Assembly: GCF_018873765.1 (NCBI RefSeq)
Contig: NC_057924.1
Span: 14,037,001-14,101,000 of the forward strand
DNA: 64,000 nt
Direction: 5' to 3'
Source: Telopea speciosissima
Lineage: Eukaryota; Streptophyta; Magnoliopsida; Proteales; Proteaceae
The notes under the pieces are model-generated. The model made no database searches. It worked only from the letters and a program-made list of their open reading frames with translations, and was not told the origin of the DNA. The translations under genes and the position numbers were made by a program. Below are positions 33,513 through 45,529 of the stretch, piece by piece; position 1 is the stretch's first letter; each line of letters begins with the position of its first letter.

Positions 33513-34405
33513 TGCGACATCTATCATATTAGATGCATGCTGGTTAGGATAATCAACCATGTGCTACAACCCCTAGTCAACATGGGGTTACGTGTTGGTA
33601 AAGCCTTCGTGGCATGTCGGATGTTGATTTTCCCGAATGCCACATCCGTGGTACGATGTGATTATTGCCAGAGGCGGTTCCGAGCCGGGTGACCGAGGTT
33701 GTTCTGGGACCGATAGGGTCTATCGGGGTTTGCTGGGTGGCCCAAGACTCATGTTGGGACCGACAAGCTCCTAATCGCAACTAGGGGTGTATTGCTAGGT
33801 GACCCAGGACACATGCGTGGACCAGTAATACATCTGAATGTGTTGCAGTAGCACAATACCAATATGGCTTAGTTTTGTTGTTAGGTTTTCATTATAAAAC
33901 TGGAAATCATGCACTCCATCATATTTATTGTGTATGTTTGCATGCCCCCATCCCTCATTGAGCTTAGTGAAGCTCACACCACATGTGTGCCTCTTTTAGA
34001 TGTTTCCACAAGTGATGCAGTCATGGACTATGTTGATTCTCCCTCTTTCATGGCGGATGAGTGGTGGCTTCTGAGTACAAGGATCACGAGTTTGGACGTG
34101 TTTGTGAAGTTTATGCCTATAGTGACACTTTTTTATGCTTATTTGTAATAACTTATATACATTATCTTTTGTTAGATTTTGGGTATCAATTTTGGTATTT
34201 TTGAACATCTTGGATAAATGTAATTATATCACTTAGATGCCTTATTACAATGATCTTATTATATTATAGAATCAAGTCTTCCGTTGACTTTCATTGGTTA
34301 CTGTGTTGTTAAGATACTGTATCTGTGATTCTGGCAGGTGGTGTAGGATGATGTAAGCATCCCCGTCGCACTTCCATTGTCTTTGGAAGTGGGATGTGAA
34401 AAAGC
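31591..34405. mobile_element. Unassigned ~2.8-kb insertion splitting a LINE ORF1
   Basis: The DUF4283 reading stops to the left and resumes to the right, so this stretch is inferred to be an insertion. It has no recognisable protein. Features are a repeated gtgtggccgaggtgg block (33275 and 33361), a direct repeat ccggtcgatgactgtggatccacc at 32795-32830, and a (TA)n run at 33487-33512. It could be a solo LTR of a gypsy-like element or a non-autonomous element. Exact ends and target duplication were not found. Confidence 0.4.
33487..33512. repeat. (TA)n microsatellite
   Basis: About 13 TA dinucleotides in a row within the unassigned insertion. Confidence 0.9.
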
Positions 34406-35540
34406 AAGCCCTTGAAGGCCGATTACACCATTGATACTATTTCTCAGGGCCGCTATGCACGGGTTTGTATTCAAATCTCTCTATCTCTCTCTCTCTCTCT
34501 CTCTCCCCCCACCTTGCAGTACATCATCATTGGCTATACTTTCGCCGTCTAGTGATTCAAGGACCTCCCTTGGCCCTTGGATGTTGATTTCTCCCACACA
34601 ATGTCATCGCCCCCTCCAGGATTCGCTACCCTAGTCTAGCAACTCAGACCATCTTGTCGCCTTCCACAGTTCCCCCCCCCCCCACTCCTTCCTCTCCCCT
34701 TGCGGCACATGGTGAACCCCCATCTTCCTCCTTGCCACCTCATGACTTATCCCTGGCCTCCCACCACCACCCTCGTTCGCCCTAATTCTACCCCTTGATG
34801 CCACGACATCCTTGCCTCATAATAGCGATAAATCCAACCCACTGACCTCCTTGCCACGTGGCAACCATCCTTCCATGCCACTAACTCCACTACAATGTAG
34901 TACACAAAGTACAACCCCTCCCTTTCCATGCCACCTTTTTACAGCCACCACAACGCCCTCACCGCATCCTCCTTATGCTTACGCACAAAACTACCCCTCT
35001 TCTCGAAAGCTTTGCGGGGACTACTTTACGACAACAGATGACCACCTATAAGGGTTTTACAACACAAGGCCCCTGTAGAGGAAAAACTTTATCTCAGTGA
35101 ATAGAAGATGCTTAGCTCCGCACAACATAGGGATTGGCATGCTTTCAGGAAAAATATAGAATAGTTCTTACTTAACCCCTTGATACATGGTACACACCTT
35201 CTACTTCATCACCACTTGGCGACACATCTGCGTCATTTGTGACTTCCTCATCTTCATCACCTAGTGGCCCTTTTGTCTGGCACGCCTTAGCCAAGCGGTA
35301 GTAATATTCCTACAACGCTCCCCTTGGCCGCTTAGTATTTAGTAATACCAACCCCTTCTATAGTGGACCTCCCACCTAACAACACTTCATCTAAAAGTCC
35401 ATCGTTTGCCCCCTCGCCTTGGCTGTCAACCTCTCACTTCCCGCTTAGTCTCTCTTAAGAAAATCGCCCTCAGACATCACAATATGGATAAAGGACTTCT
35501 CTCCACTGGCTCCAACGTCGTCAACTACCTGCAAGTATCA
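34406..35540 (+). pseudogene. LINE ORF1 fragment, right half and proline-rich tail
   Basis: It resumes with ADYTIDTISQGRYARVCIQI (34419-34478), the end of the DUF4283 fold. A (CT)n run follows at 34475-34505, then long low-complexity Pro/Ser/His-rich coding-like DNA to about 35500, as in LINE ORF1 C-termini. Frames are broken throughout. No ORF2 follows; a tandem repeat begins at about 35574. Confidence 0.6.
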
Positions 35541-35573
35541 TCGAGCACCCTCCTTTTCCTCTTTCAATTGGTA

Positions 35574-35990
35574 TTACGTGGTCTCAATTGGGAGAGTCCT
35601 AAGTTCCCATATTTGTGTTGATTACAATCTCTTTTGGTTGAGATTGAATCAATCTCTTTTATTTGATTTGATTTTTCTTTCCTTATCTCAAGTGATTCAA
35701 TCCCATCTCTTGTATTCTTATATATACTCTTCACATGTGATAATAAAGATAATTCCTTTTTTTTTGGTAAGAAGATAATTCCATTCATTCTCAAATTCTA
35801 TATGGTTGGTCTCAATTGGGAGAGTCCTAAGTTCCCATATTTGTGTTGATTACAATCTCTTTTGGTTGAGATTGAATCAATCTTTTTTATTTTATTTGAT
35901 TTTTCTTTCAATTATTTTTATGTATACTCTTCACATGTGATAATAAAGATAATTCCATTCATTATCAAATTCTATAACTGCGTCTCTTAC
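35574..35990. repeat. Tandem direct repeat, two units of about 180-235 bp
   Basis: The block beginning tggtctcaattgggagagtc at about 35579 is repeated from about 35809. Both copies run through ttgtgttgattacaatctct, cttcacatgtgataataaag and ccattcatt-tcaaattctata. The first copy has an extra stretch near 35690 and 35755. It could be two LTRs of a very small (TRIM-like) element or a simple duplication. Confidence 0.7.
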
Positions 35991-36328
35991 AATGGATGTA
36001 CTCACAACACCAGCACTTTGATGACCATTTAGTTAATGTTTGATTGAATTTCATGTCTTGTTTGCTCTACAACTCTTTTATTTTGTTTATCTTTTATCAA
36101 ATGATTTTCATGATATTTTTTTCGACATCAGTTATACTCGGGCTCTATAAAGTCCTACTTGAGCATACTCTTTAAGTAATACAAATTTCTTTTCTATTGT
36201 CAAAAAAAAAAAAAAATTCATTAGAAGTATTTTTGCAGTCTGCCCTTCCTACCTACAATATTGCTAAATGTTCTAGCAAATTTTTACTCCTTGAAAGTGA
36301 ATTACCCATAGAAATTCGAATCGTAGGG

Positions 36329-36467
36329 CTTGCTCAAGTTCACGTACAAGAACATCCTCGTATGCCCCTGAGCCGACCTAATGAAATCCACTGTAGACCC
36401 CACTTTGTGGATTCCATAAGGTCAGTTCAGGGGCGTATGAGATGGTTCTCATACATGAACCTAAGCT
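36329..36467. repeat. Foldback repeat with arms of about 50 bp
   Basis: gcttgctcaagttcacgtac...cgtatgcccctgagccgacc on the left is complementary, with mismatches, to ggtcagttcaggggcgtatg...cctaagc on the right. The central loop is about 35 bp. The sequence resembles the inverted repeat at 51587-51716. Confidence 0.65.
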
Positions 36468-36767
36468 GAACTCTCGAATCATTGACATACTCTGAATATG
36501 CTATTTTGCCAACCCTTGATCAAATCTCTTGACATCAAATCCTAAATTCCTCATGAGAACTGGGAACTAATCCACCTGGGCCACTTCTATCTGATTATTA
36601 TCACTACAGGGCTAATTAGATTCATGGAAAAGGCACCATAGGGTGTGTTTCAAAAAATTTGTTCCCCACGAGATAATAGAGGCTTTTCATTGGAATTGCC
36701 TTTTCTAAACATCTGATTTGTCCGCAAGGCTACTCATGCATGCCGAGTTGCATAGTACTTGTCCTAA

Positions 36768-36950
36768 GGCTATGTTTGGATGCCAAGAAAAGAAAAGGAA
36801 AAAAAAAATGTAATGACAAAATAATCATGATGATGCAATAATTGATTTATGTGTTCACAAAACAAAATTATGTTCATCAAAAAAAAATTTATGTGTTCAT
36901 AATTTTTTTTTTAAATTTGTTGTTTTCTTTTATCGGCATCCCAACATACC
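36768..36950. mobile_element. Short MITE with GGCTATGTTTGGATGCC ends
   Basis: The left end GGCTATGTTTGGATGCC pairs with the complement of the right end, GGTATGTTGGGATGCC. A taa precedes the left end and tta or taa follows the right, as in Harbinger-type elements. AT-rich body of about 183 bp. Confidence 0.6.
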
Positions 36951-37589
36951 TTAAAGTTATACCAAAAAAAAAAAACATAGCCTAAAGTAGAAAAGCAAGA
37001 GAGCAAATATCTCTTCCATCTGCTTTTCAACAAGTGGCACACTGGGAATCTGGGAAAATGAAAGCAGATATCAATTTCTTTTACTATTTCAAAGGTTTAG
37101 GGTTTGACAAAGAAAAAAAAAATTAGGGTTTGACGGGTTCATCTAGCCTTGCCTTACCCATCTTGGAATTCCCAAACGATAATATTAGGTTACTATTAAG
37201 TATCAAGGATAAACAGAGCTTCGGTTACTGCTATCTTTCTCCACATGGACTCCATGGGAAGAAAGCTTCTGATGCATCAAATATCAATAATTAATGCCTT
37301 AGCTCTTGGATCCATTTTATATCTTTTATTTAATACATAAATGTGTAAACAAGCAGAGTGATGAATTGTAGGGACCCATGTTCTTTGACTGAAATTGGAA
37401 ATTTTCGGTTTGGGAGGAATATTGAATTGGAAGTAACCTGTAGAAACAGGTACCCCACTCAGCTGTTCGATACCAACATTGCACCCCAAAACCTTACCCT
37501 CCACCCTCCACCCTCCCATTCATTTCCTTTTTCTCTGATTTCTTCTGCCAATGCCAATGTAGAGAGCAACGTTACATCTTACCTCATCA

Positions 37590-37597
37590 TATATAAA
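37590..37597 (+). promoter_or_regulatory. Candidate TATA box of the mannanase gene
   Basis: TATATAAA lies about 350 bp upstream of the chosen start at 37949. It is followed by a CT-rich leader (ctctctttctcccattctct), a common plant arrangement. The transcription start is inferred. Confidence 0.5.
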
Positions 37598-37948
37598 ACC
37601 CATCAAACCAGGACAAAAAAACCCACAAATGAACAAATCAATCTCTCTTTCTCCCATTCTCTATTCCATGTTGTAGTTTGGTTTATAATTATTGGTGCAT
37701 TATGGTTGTGGCTATCTGATCATGCGTGTTTATTTGAAGGTTTTAGATTTTGGGTATCTTCCAAATTCCTTCAGTGTCCCGCATTCATTCGCCTTCTACA
37801 GTTCTACATCTGGTATTGTTGCTCTGTAGATTTGTTGATGAAGAAAATTGTTTCCGTTTAGGTTGTTTAGGTCTTGTTGATTTGTGGGGTAAGAGATCCA
37901 GGATTGAGCCCTTCTCTGTTTTGAGGACATTTTGGGAGAGAGACAATT

Positions 37949-38302
37949 ATGGCAGGCAATGGGTTGTTGTATCCACTGCTAGGTTTTACATCCTGTTTGG
38001 CTTTCATGTATATGTTCTTGGGGGATTTGAGCTTCACTAGTTATAAGCAGCCTAAGATGTCATTTGTGGATACAAATGGAGCTCAGTTCATGGTGGACGG
38101 GAAGGCATTCTACGTGAACGGATGGAATTCGTACTGGTTGATGTATCTGGCTACGGATTACAATACCGCGCCTAGGGTCAGGGAAGTGCTCCAGCTGGGT
38201 GCCAAGATGGGTCTTACGGTTTGTCGAACCTGGGCTTTTAATGATGGAGCCTACAATGCCCTCCAGATCTCCCCTGGTCAGTTTGATGAGCGCGTTTTCA
38301 GG
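37949..38302 (+). CDS. MAN: Endo-beta-1,4-mannanase, exon 1 (signal anchor and GH5 start)
   Basis: First of five exons of a complete gene (37949-38302, 39249-39446, 44015-44137, 44341-44552, 44737-45148; 1299 nt, 432 residues, near the usual 400-450). The enzyme hydrolyses beta-1,4 links in mannan and glucomannan of the cell wall (GH5 subfamily 7). Residues 7-24 form a hydrophobic signal peptide or anchor. FMVDGKAFYVNGWNSYWLM opens the barrel, and VCRTWAFNDG holds the conserved Arg93. The start Met gives the only good signal sequence. The exon ends in phase 0 before gtatgg. The assignment to a particular MAN paralogue (MAN2/5/6-like) is not certain. Confidence 0.92.
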
Positions 38303-39248
38303 GTATGGCATAAATTCTTACTTTTCTCTTCTTCTGTTCTTCTCTGCTCTCCTTCTTCTTTTCTCTTTCTGCAAGTTATCTGCGTTGCATATTTATGTCT
38401 TCTTATATGAGATCGTAAGAGGAAAGGGGAACGAAGAGATGAAAGCTTTAGACTGTTAAAAGAGTCCCAAAACCCAAAAAGAAAAAAAAAACCCTTAAAT
38501 TCAACACTTGCAATATTGTTATCTTACATCTGGTTTGAGATCTTTGAATGAAATTGATCTTTGTATTAATTCATAAATGAATTGTTCAGTTGCGATACAG
38601 AAGGTAGTTTTCTTGAATGGCTATAATAATGTATTGCATACCTTATTATTATCAGTGACATTAGAACTATTAATGAGATTTGTAAATAAACCCTTTTGGT
38701 TTTTGAACGACAAACCCTCTTGGAATTTTTGTATATTTGTTTCTTCATATTCTAAATTTTTTGTTATGAAACAAGCTTACTGGAAGTTGAGGCAACATTT
38801 TATTCACTGACCAACTGATTAAGCAATGAGGGTTCATTGCAGATTTGCAGTTTAAGGCTCATTTCTGGAAGGAAATGATTGAGCTCCTAAAGATCACCTC
38901 CTTTTTAATGGCATAGGATATCATTAATTTTGATCCTCTTTCTCATTCTACCTGTTTTGAATAATGCACTTATCTTCAAATGTACATTAATTTTGGCTTA
39001 TGTTACACATAAGTTTCTAATTGTAATATATGCATTCGTGATGTTTGTTAGAGCTAGTCACACAATACCTGATAAACAAGGTCCAAGTGTTCTAACTTCC
39101 CCCCACCCCCCCCCCCCCAAAAAAAAATCTTCATGACTTTTATTGTCTGTTGATCATGCCATTCCATGCTTTAAATACCCTTTGTCCTTTTTCTTTCTTT
39201 CTTTTGTTTTTTTTTTTTTTTGCAATTAATAACCATGAAGAATGGCAG

Positions 39249-39446
39249 GCATTGGATCATGTCATTGCAGAAGCAAGACTGCATGGGATAAGGCTGATTC
39301 TTAGCTTGGTTAATAACTTGCACAATTTTGGTGGGAAGACCCAGTATGTCAAATGGGCATGGGAAGAAGGTGTTGCTTTGAGTGCTTCTAACGATTCATT
39401 CTTCTTTGATCCATCCATCCGCAGTTATTTCAAGAACTATGTCAAG
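39249..39446 (+). CDS. MAN: Endo-beta-1,4-mannanase, exon 2
   Basis: 66 codons between a ggcag acceptor and a gtaggc donor, phase 0 at both ends. It encodes ALDHVIAEARLHGIRLILSL, VNNLHNFGGKTQYVKWAWEE and SIRSYFKNYVK, the second and third barrel units of plant mannanases. A tandem duplication in the next intron starts inside the last codons of this exon (gtcaag), so a second copy of its splice donor lies at 40127. Confidence 0.92.
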
Positions 39447-40219
39447 GTAGGCTCTATTCTCTTGTGAAATTAGTATGTTTACCAAAAGGAAACATCTTTG
39501 ATTCTATGTATTACAGCAAGAATATGGCATTGTAGAGTGCCTGATAGGAAATTTAATCTGAAAATGCAATATTTGACATGATATGATACATCACCCATTA
39601 TGAAGTATATGGAACGTTGTTAAATCATTTGCACTTTATAGATGATTGCTATGCCAACAAGGGATTCTTCCTAATGAAGTGTAAAAATGTTTCTAGAATA
39701 TCAATTATGAATTTGTCTATATTTGTTTGCAGTATCTGGAGAAACGCCAACCTGGTGGTTGATTTGTATGTGTATGTGTCTCTATGTGTGCGCCCTTTGA
39801 AGTGTTGGCTGCAAACGATGAAATTGATACTCTTAAATAAACCTCAAGCATTTCAGTTAGTTCCAACTTGGGATTGGGTACCCAAAATTGTTCTGCTATT
39901 CCATTCTGTCTAAGGCCATGTCATCTCTAAACTCATGATCCAGTCGGTCTTTCTTTAGGGTCTTGACCCACATACATTTTTGCTAATCCCCTTCTAACAA
40001 ATAAATATATTGACAATTTTCAGAACAATATTAGCTTTGAATGACTTGTTCTCTTGCCTTGGACTGAGACTGTTAAGTTAACATATTCATGATTAGGACT
40101 GTAGCATTCAGAAAAGAATTGTCTAGGTAGGCTCTATTCCCATGTGAAATTAGTATGTTTACCAAAAGGAAACATCTTTGATTCTATGTGAATACGGCAA
40201 GAACATGGCATTATAGAAT

Positions 40220-41411
40220 TGCCTAATGTAGTCCTAGATAGGTAGAAGACCTACTAGGAGCCAGGTAGATCAAACCCTCACAAAGGTGCTGGCTGATTGG
40301 GCAGAATTGAGAGTTTTAGGTCAAAACTAGGGTTAGGTTTTGGATAATGAAGTGGGGGTTTATTGGGTAAAGCTAGGCAGGCCTATGAGAGTTTAATGGG
40401 GTAGGATTTGTAGGGTTTAAGTGAAGATTTGAATTTTAGGAAATTAGGGTTTCGGGTTTTGGGTTTCAGGAATGAGGGGGATAATGAGATCTAGGGTTTA
40501 GAGGGGGAATTATGTCAAGGGGTGCTGGTCGAGTATTGTAGGTATGGAGGGGATGATTCGGTTGAAGTTTGGTGAGATTTGGATGATTGAATAGGGCTGG
40601 ACAGAATTTAGGAGTTTTTAGGGTTTTGGGGTTTTACAGAGATGAGGGAGAATTAGGGTTTTGGGTGTTAGGATGGGGCTGCAAGCTAGGTCGAGTGGAG
40701 GAGATGAGAGGGGGCTGTAGTTGGAATCTAATTGAATTTGGTTGGTAGAATTGGACTGGGCAGATTCTGGATGACCTGCAGTTTAATGGATATCGATTAA
40801 GGTTAGGTGGGAGGATTAAGAAGAAGATGGGGAATGCTGAAACAGTAACTAACTTACTGAATTAAGAAGATCTTCAATGGCAGCAACCTTGAAGACAGCC
40901 TTGAAGAAGAACCTCCCGATCTACAAGATGCAAGGAGTCACTGGAAATCCACCAGCCCTTCACCTTGATGTTACTCACAAGGCAAACTCATGTAGAGCTC
41001 AACAGCAGCAGCATTGGCAGCAGCAAAACAAATGAAAATTTTAAAGTCTGATTGTGGGGGAGCCTCCCACGATTTCAATATTAATAATAGAAGGCCATAG
41101 GCCAAATCCTGGTCTAAACAAAACACTCCCTCACTAAATCATGGAGGGATGGACCTAATTAAAACAACTTAAAATTTTAAAAAGGTTAAAAGACCTATCT
41201 ACCCCTGATAACTTAAAATAAAAGACACTTAATTAAATCACTTAAATTAGACCAACTTAAATTGAACCAATTGGATGAAACCAATTTGAACCGGTTCAAT
41301 TAAAAACTTAAAAATAAAACTAAGTGCAGAACTAATCTAAGGCTCCTACTATGACCCTATGCCTAGGTTGGTTTCTTCAACTCGAGGAGGCTTGGATCTA
41401 CTTCAATGCCT
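40220..41411. mobile_element. Unassigned 1.2-kb insertion in mannanase intron 2
   Basis: It interrupts the second duplication unit; the first unit shows the empty site. TGCCT occurs at 40220-40224 and 41407-41411, a possible 5-bp target duplication. The left part is rich in tagggttt and gggttt motifs. The right part is AT-rich with cagcagcagcattggcagcagc. No protein domain. A non-autonomous LTR-type element is possible. Confidence 0.55.
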
Positions 41412-41901
41412 GATGGGAAATTTATTCTGAAATTTTAGGTATTTGACATGATATGATACAACACCCATTTTGAAGTATATGGAACTTCGTTTAACTTTTT
41501 ATTGTGAAATCATTTGCATATGCCAACAAGGGATTCTTCTAAATGAAGTGTAAAAATGTTTCCAGAATATGGATTATGAATTTGACTAAGTTTGTTTGCA
41601 GTATCTGGAGAAACGCCAAACTGGTGGTTAGATTTGTATGTGTATGTGTCTCTTTATGTGTGCTCTTCGAAGTGTTGGCCACAAATGGTGAAATTGATAC
41701 TCTTAAATAAACCTAAGCATTTCAATTAGGTAGACAAGCATGAAATTTGCAGAGAATGAGAGAAAACGAGAAAAAAGAACCTTGATTAATAATATCAAGA
41801 AAGCTTTATCCAACTTTGGATCGGGTACCCAAAATTGATCTGCAATTCCATTGTGTCTAAGGCCATATCATCTCTAATTTCATGATCCAGTCAGTCTTTC
41901 T

Positions 41902-43628
41902 TTAGGGCCTTTTTGCTATCATTTTTCATTTTCATTTTTTCATGTGTTTGATATCTCACTTTTGAAACTTGTCTTTATTTTTGGATTATGGCCAAAAGTG
42001 TTTTTCTTTCATTTTTTCGGTAGTTTAATGAGCATGTGCTCTTAAACCCTCAAAGTCGACGGTAAAAGCGTCATTTGGCTTATTTTTAGAAGGGCATGCT
42101 TCCCGCCCCCTCTTTTCTTCTTCTTCTACCTGCAAAGCCTTGCGATTTGGGAGGGTGATAGAGAGGGAGGGAGCCAGATCCATGGTGGAATAATCGGCCG
42201 ATTGCTGAATCAGCTTCATCACCTTCTTCTTCTACTTAGATCCCCTTTTTTAATTAAAATAAAAAAGCTTTCACAGCCCAAGCCACAAGGGGCCTGCGGG
42301 CAGACTGCTCAGTTGCAGAGGGATCGGTTGCTATTGGTTGTTTTAGACTGCTCAATAGTTCTAATTGGTTCCAGATTCTTCTTTTATATGGGGCTAACCT
42401 GGGGGCCTGGTCATTTCAATTTTTTCTCACCTAACTCACAAGGGAACCTACCAATCGAACAATTTATCAGGGAATTACGGTCCCTGGACTGTTGAGCCCT
42501 CTGACGTTCACGAGGTATTGGTTTCTCATGATTCCTTTTTGGTTTCAACTTCTACCCTTGGTTGCAATTACTTCATTCCCCCCCCCCCCCCATTCAACGA
42601 GAATTAATCACTTCGTATCCATGGAGCTATAGCAGAAAAATAAATCACTTTGTATCGGAAACTCTCTCTCTGGGTGTGTGTGTTTCTCTCTCTCTGCCAT
42701 TTTGGTTTCTTTTCCCGGTTAGTTGAACTTGTTTGAGGTTCAGATTGGTGAATGGACCGACTTGCGCCAACTCCGCATTCCTTTTCTACAATCAGTGATT
42801 GAACTGAATTTTTTATGTTGAAATTCGGCTGCAAAGAAATAATTTATTGTAAGAGATGCTTTTTCTGTTACCCTGTTGTGGGATCACCGATGATATTTAC
42901 GTTTCTTGAGAACACATTTCCGTTGATTTCAAGCATTTGTTGATTCCTTATAAATCCTCCATTAGGACCATTACTGAGAGAAGTATGAGATTGAAAAATC
43001 TGTCCTATCAACTTTCTCCTGGCCTTGGATACTCTTTGGTTTCCAGATAAAAACCATGTAAAAGGAAAATTTTCAGGTAAAACAAGAAAATAGGATTTAC
43101 CTTAAAAATGTTCCTTAGAGGGGCGCAGATATAGCAAGTAAATTCAGTTTGAGAGACATGCTAGAAAATTTTGAAGTTTCGGACTGTCAAAGTGGGGAAG
43201 CATACTGGCTGAAGTGCTTGGAAGGATGAGCAACAAAAGATGGAGATGTGGGTGCAACGGCTGGCCATACCCGATCGTGGTGGCGGAGCTTGCAGCGATG
43301 GGTAAGATGCACAGGCACTGGTGTTCGTACACCTACCCCACCCCTAAATTCCCAACCCATCAAACCCTCCATCAAACAAACAGGTTTAGAGTTGATTTGG
43401 GAAAGATGGGTGATGGGAGAGTTTCTTCACCTACTATATGGGCTTTGGGCCCATTTGTTCAAAAAGTGTTATAAAAGTTATTTACACAGATAGTTCCCAA
43501 ACTTATTTTTCATTCTACAACCTATTGTGTTTAGCATTTACTAAACAATTTTTATTTTTTGATCAAAATGGATTTTATTTTTAAATAGGCCAAAAACAAA
43601 ATGAAAAATGATACCAAAAAGACCCTTA
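41902..43628. mobile_element. Harbinger-like element in mannanase intron 2 (TTA duplication)
   Basis: The left end GGGCCTTTTTGCTATCATTT pairs with the complement of the right end, GGGTCTTTTTGGTATCATTT, continuing into TTCATTTT. TTA flanks both ends (41902-41904 and 43626-43628). The unduplicated first unit shows the empty site ctttctttaggg. The 1721-bp body has no clear transposase. TSD and ends fit PIF/Harbinger, though CACTA elements also make 3-bp duplications. Confidence 0.7.
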
Positions 43629-44014
43629 GTGTCTTGACCCGTGTATATTTTTGCTAATCTCCATCTAACAAATAAATATACTGACAATTTTTAGAACAAT
43701 ATTAACTTTGAATGACTTGTTCTCTTGCCTTGGACTGAGACTGGTAAGTTCACGTATTCTTGATTAGACTGTAGCATTCAGAAAAGGATTGTCGAATTGC
43801 TCTTTCCAAAGCCACTTTTGGGTGGCTGACAACAGTTGGGAGGTCTAATTTGAAACTTGTTTTCTTAGAGCCTTGAGATCATTGTTGATATGTTAATCAT
43901 TTAGGAGTTTTACTTTCAAACTTGTCTCTTTGAAGCCTTGACATCATTGTAAACACTGAAGGTAATTGCATCAATAACAGACCTTTTCTCAGTATAGTCA
44001 CTTCTCATTTGCAG

Positions 44015-44137
44015 GCTATCTTGACAAGGAAGAACAGTGCCACTGGAATTGAATATAGAGATGACCCCACTATCTTTGCATGGGAGTTGATGAATGAACC
44101 CCGTTGTTTCTCGGATCCCTCTGGTGACACCCTCCAA
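44015..44137 (+). CDS. MAN: Endo-beta-1,4-mannanase, exon 3 with acid/base Glu
   Basis: 41 codons after a ttgcag acceptor, ending before gtaagt, phase 0. It encodes [20 protein letters not shown]. Glu212 in MNEP is the expected acid/base catalyst of GH5 mannanases. The [10 protein letters not shown] tail is typical of plant enzymes. Confidence 0.92.
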
Positions 44138-44340
44138 GTAAGTCGCCCACCCAGCTGTCTGTACCATCTAAACAATGCTACATGTTTCAGGTCCAATTAA
44201 CCCATTTTAAGGGCCAGGAATGGGATGATTACATTTAATTAAAGCTGTTGGAGACGGATGTTTGTTGCTTTACTCAGTATCTGTAACATAGAGTTTATTG
44301 AGTCCTGAGTTTGATGTAATCGTCTCGTCAAGAATTGCAG

Positions 44341-44552
44341 GATTGGATTGAAGAAATGGCTGGTTTTGTGAAAAAAATTGACAAGAAACATCTATTAACT
44401 GTGGGGCTTGAAGGATTTTATGGTCGTACGAGCCCAGGAAAATTGAATTTGAACCCAGCAGAATGGGCAGGTGCTTTTGGGACTGATTTTATTCGAAATT
44501 CCAAGATCCCAACCATCGATTTTGCCTCTGTCCATGTTTACCCCGATCACTG
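44341..44552 (+). CDS. MAN: Endo-beta-1,4-mannanase, exon 4
   Basis: It starts after ttgcag with DWIEEMAGFVKKIDKKHLLT and runs through VGLEGFYG, FGTDFIRN and IDFASVHVYPDHW (the conserved HxY segment of the active site). It ends two bases into the Trp296 codon before gtaagc. Confidence 0.92.
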
Positions 44553-44736
44553 GTAAGCATTGAATCACACCAAACTGTTTGTGAATTTCTTCTCTACAAG
44601 GATAACAATAGATATGAGGGGATGAAACTTGCCTTGGTGAAAAAAGAAAGTGCTAGATCAAAACTTGCATCTCCTTTTCTCTTATACCCATTTAAAAATC
44701 AAATTCTGACACATTTTGATTGTATTCTTTTTGTAG

Positions 44737-45148
44737 GTTTGATGATCTAGATCTTGAAGACCAAATTAAATTTGCTTCAAAATGGGTGAAGTCTCACATT
44801 GAAGATGGTGACAATGAACTGAAGAAGCCTATCTTGTTCACTGAATTTGGGTTGTCAGCCAACCAAAAGAACTTTCAACCATTACATCGTGAAAAATTTT
44901 ATAAGACAATATATGACCTTATTTACAAGTCAGCTAAGAAGAAGGGATCAGGAGCAGGGGCATTTGTTTGGCAGTTCATAGTTGGAGGTATGGAAGAGTA
45001 TGAGGACGGTAATGGGATTGTGCCATGGGAGAGGGCATCCACTTATAGTATTATAACAGAGCAGTCATGTAGGCTGGCTAGAATCCAGGGAGGGCAAGAT
45101 CAATTGCAAGGGAGCCTGAAAGATCTTTGTTCAAAGATGGTGAACTAG
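44737..45148 (+). CDS. MAN: Endo-beta-1,4-mannanase, exon 5 with nucleophile Glu and stop
   Basis: It completes the split Trp codon and encodes FDDLDLEDQIKFASKWVKSH and KKPILFTEFGLS, where Glu332 is the expected nucleophile. GAFVWQFIVGGMEEYEDGNG and the Cys-containing C-terminal tail follow, ending at TAG 45146-45148. All expected parts are present and no frameshift was seen, so the gene looks functional. Confidence 0.92.
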
Positions 45149-45529
45149 TCATTCTTTTTTTTTATTTTTTTTATTTCAAATTTAATTTTGTTTTTGGCAG
45201 AATTGTGTTTTCCTTCATGCTTTTGGCATTGTTTGCTCAAGGGTTGCAGAGATCACTGCCCCTGTTAGCATCATTGCATTTAGGCTGCCTCGCAATCTTT
45301 GGTGCTCAATAGGTTGCCTGATTACAAAAATACCCATGTAACCTTGACTATCACATATAAATGCTTTACTCAATTACTTGTATGGGAAAGGGTTCTCTAA
45401 GCAAGCGACATAGAGGAACGCACCAATGAGGTGCAACAGAATGGTTTTATACATAGGAGGGCAGCTAGGTCATTTCATATGGCCGTTCTTGTTTTGCCTT
45501 CTATGCTTGATCCTAATGGACATTCTGCC
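45149..45529. other. Mannanase 3' flank and a half MITE
   Basis: 45149 to about 45390 is probably 3' UTR and flank. 45395-45490 (gggttctctaagcaagcgacataga...caccaatgaggtgcaacagaatgg) matches units of the tandem array at 52838-53390. Confidence 0.5.

Larger units (their letters stand above)
39447..44014 (+). repeat. Mannanase intron 2 with 680-bp tandem duplication and two insertions
   Basis: The intron is 4568 bp. Sequence from 39441 is repeated from 40121, an offset of 680. The second unit matches in three pieces, at about 40121-40224, 41407-41904 and 43629-43793. Matching blocks include taccaaaaggaaacatcttt, ttgacatgatatgatac, gtatctggagaaacgccaa and ttgaatgacttgttctcttg. The pieces are separated by the insertions 40225-41406 and 41905-43625. 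A unique insert of about 80 bp also lies near 41729-41806. All three breakpoints share gtc. Confidence 0.85.
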
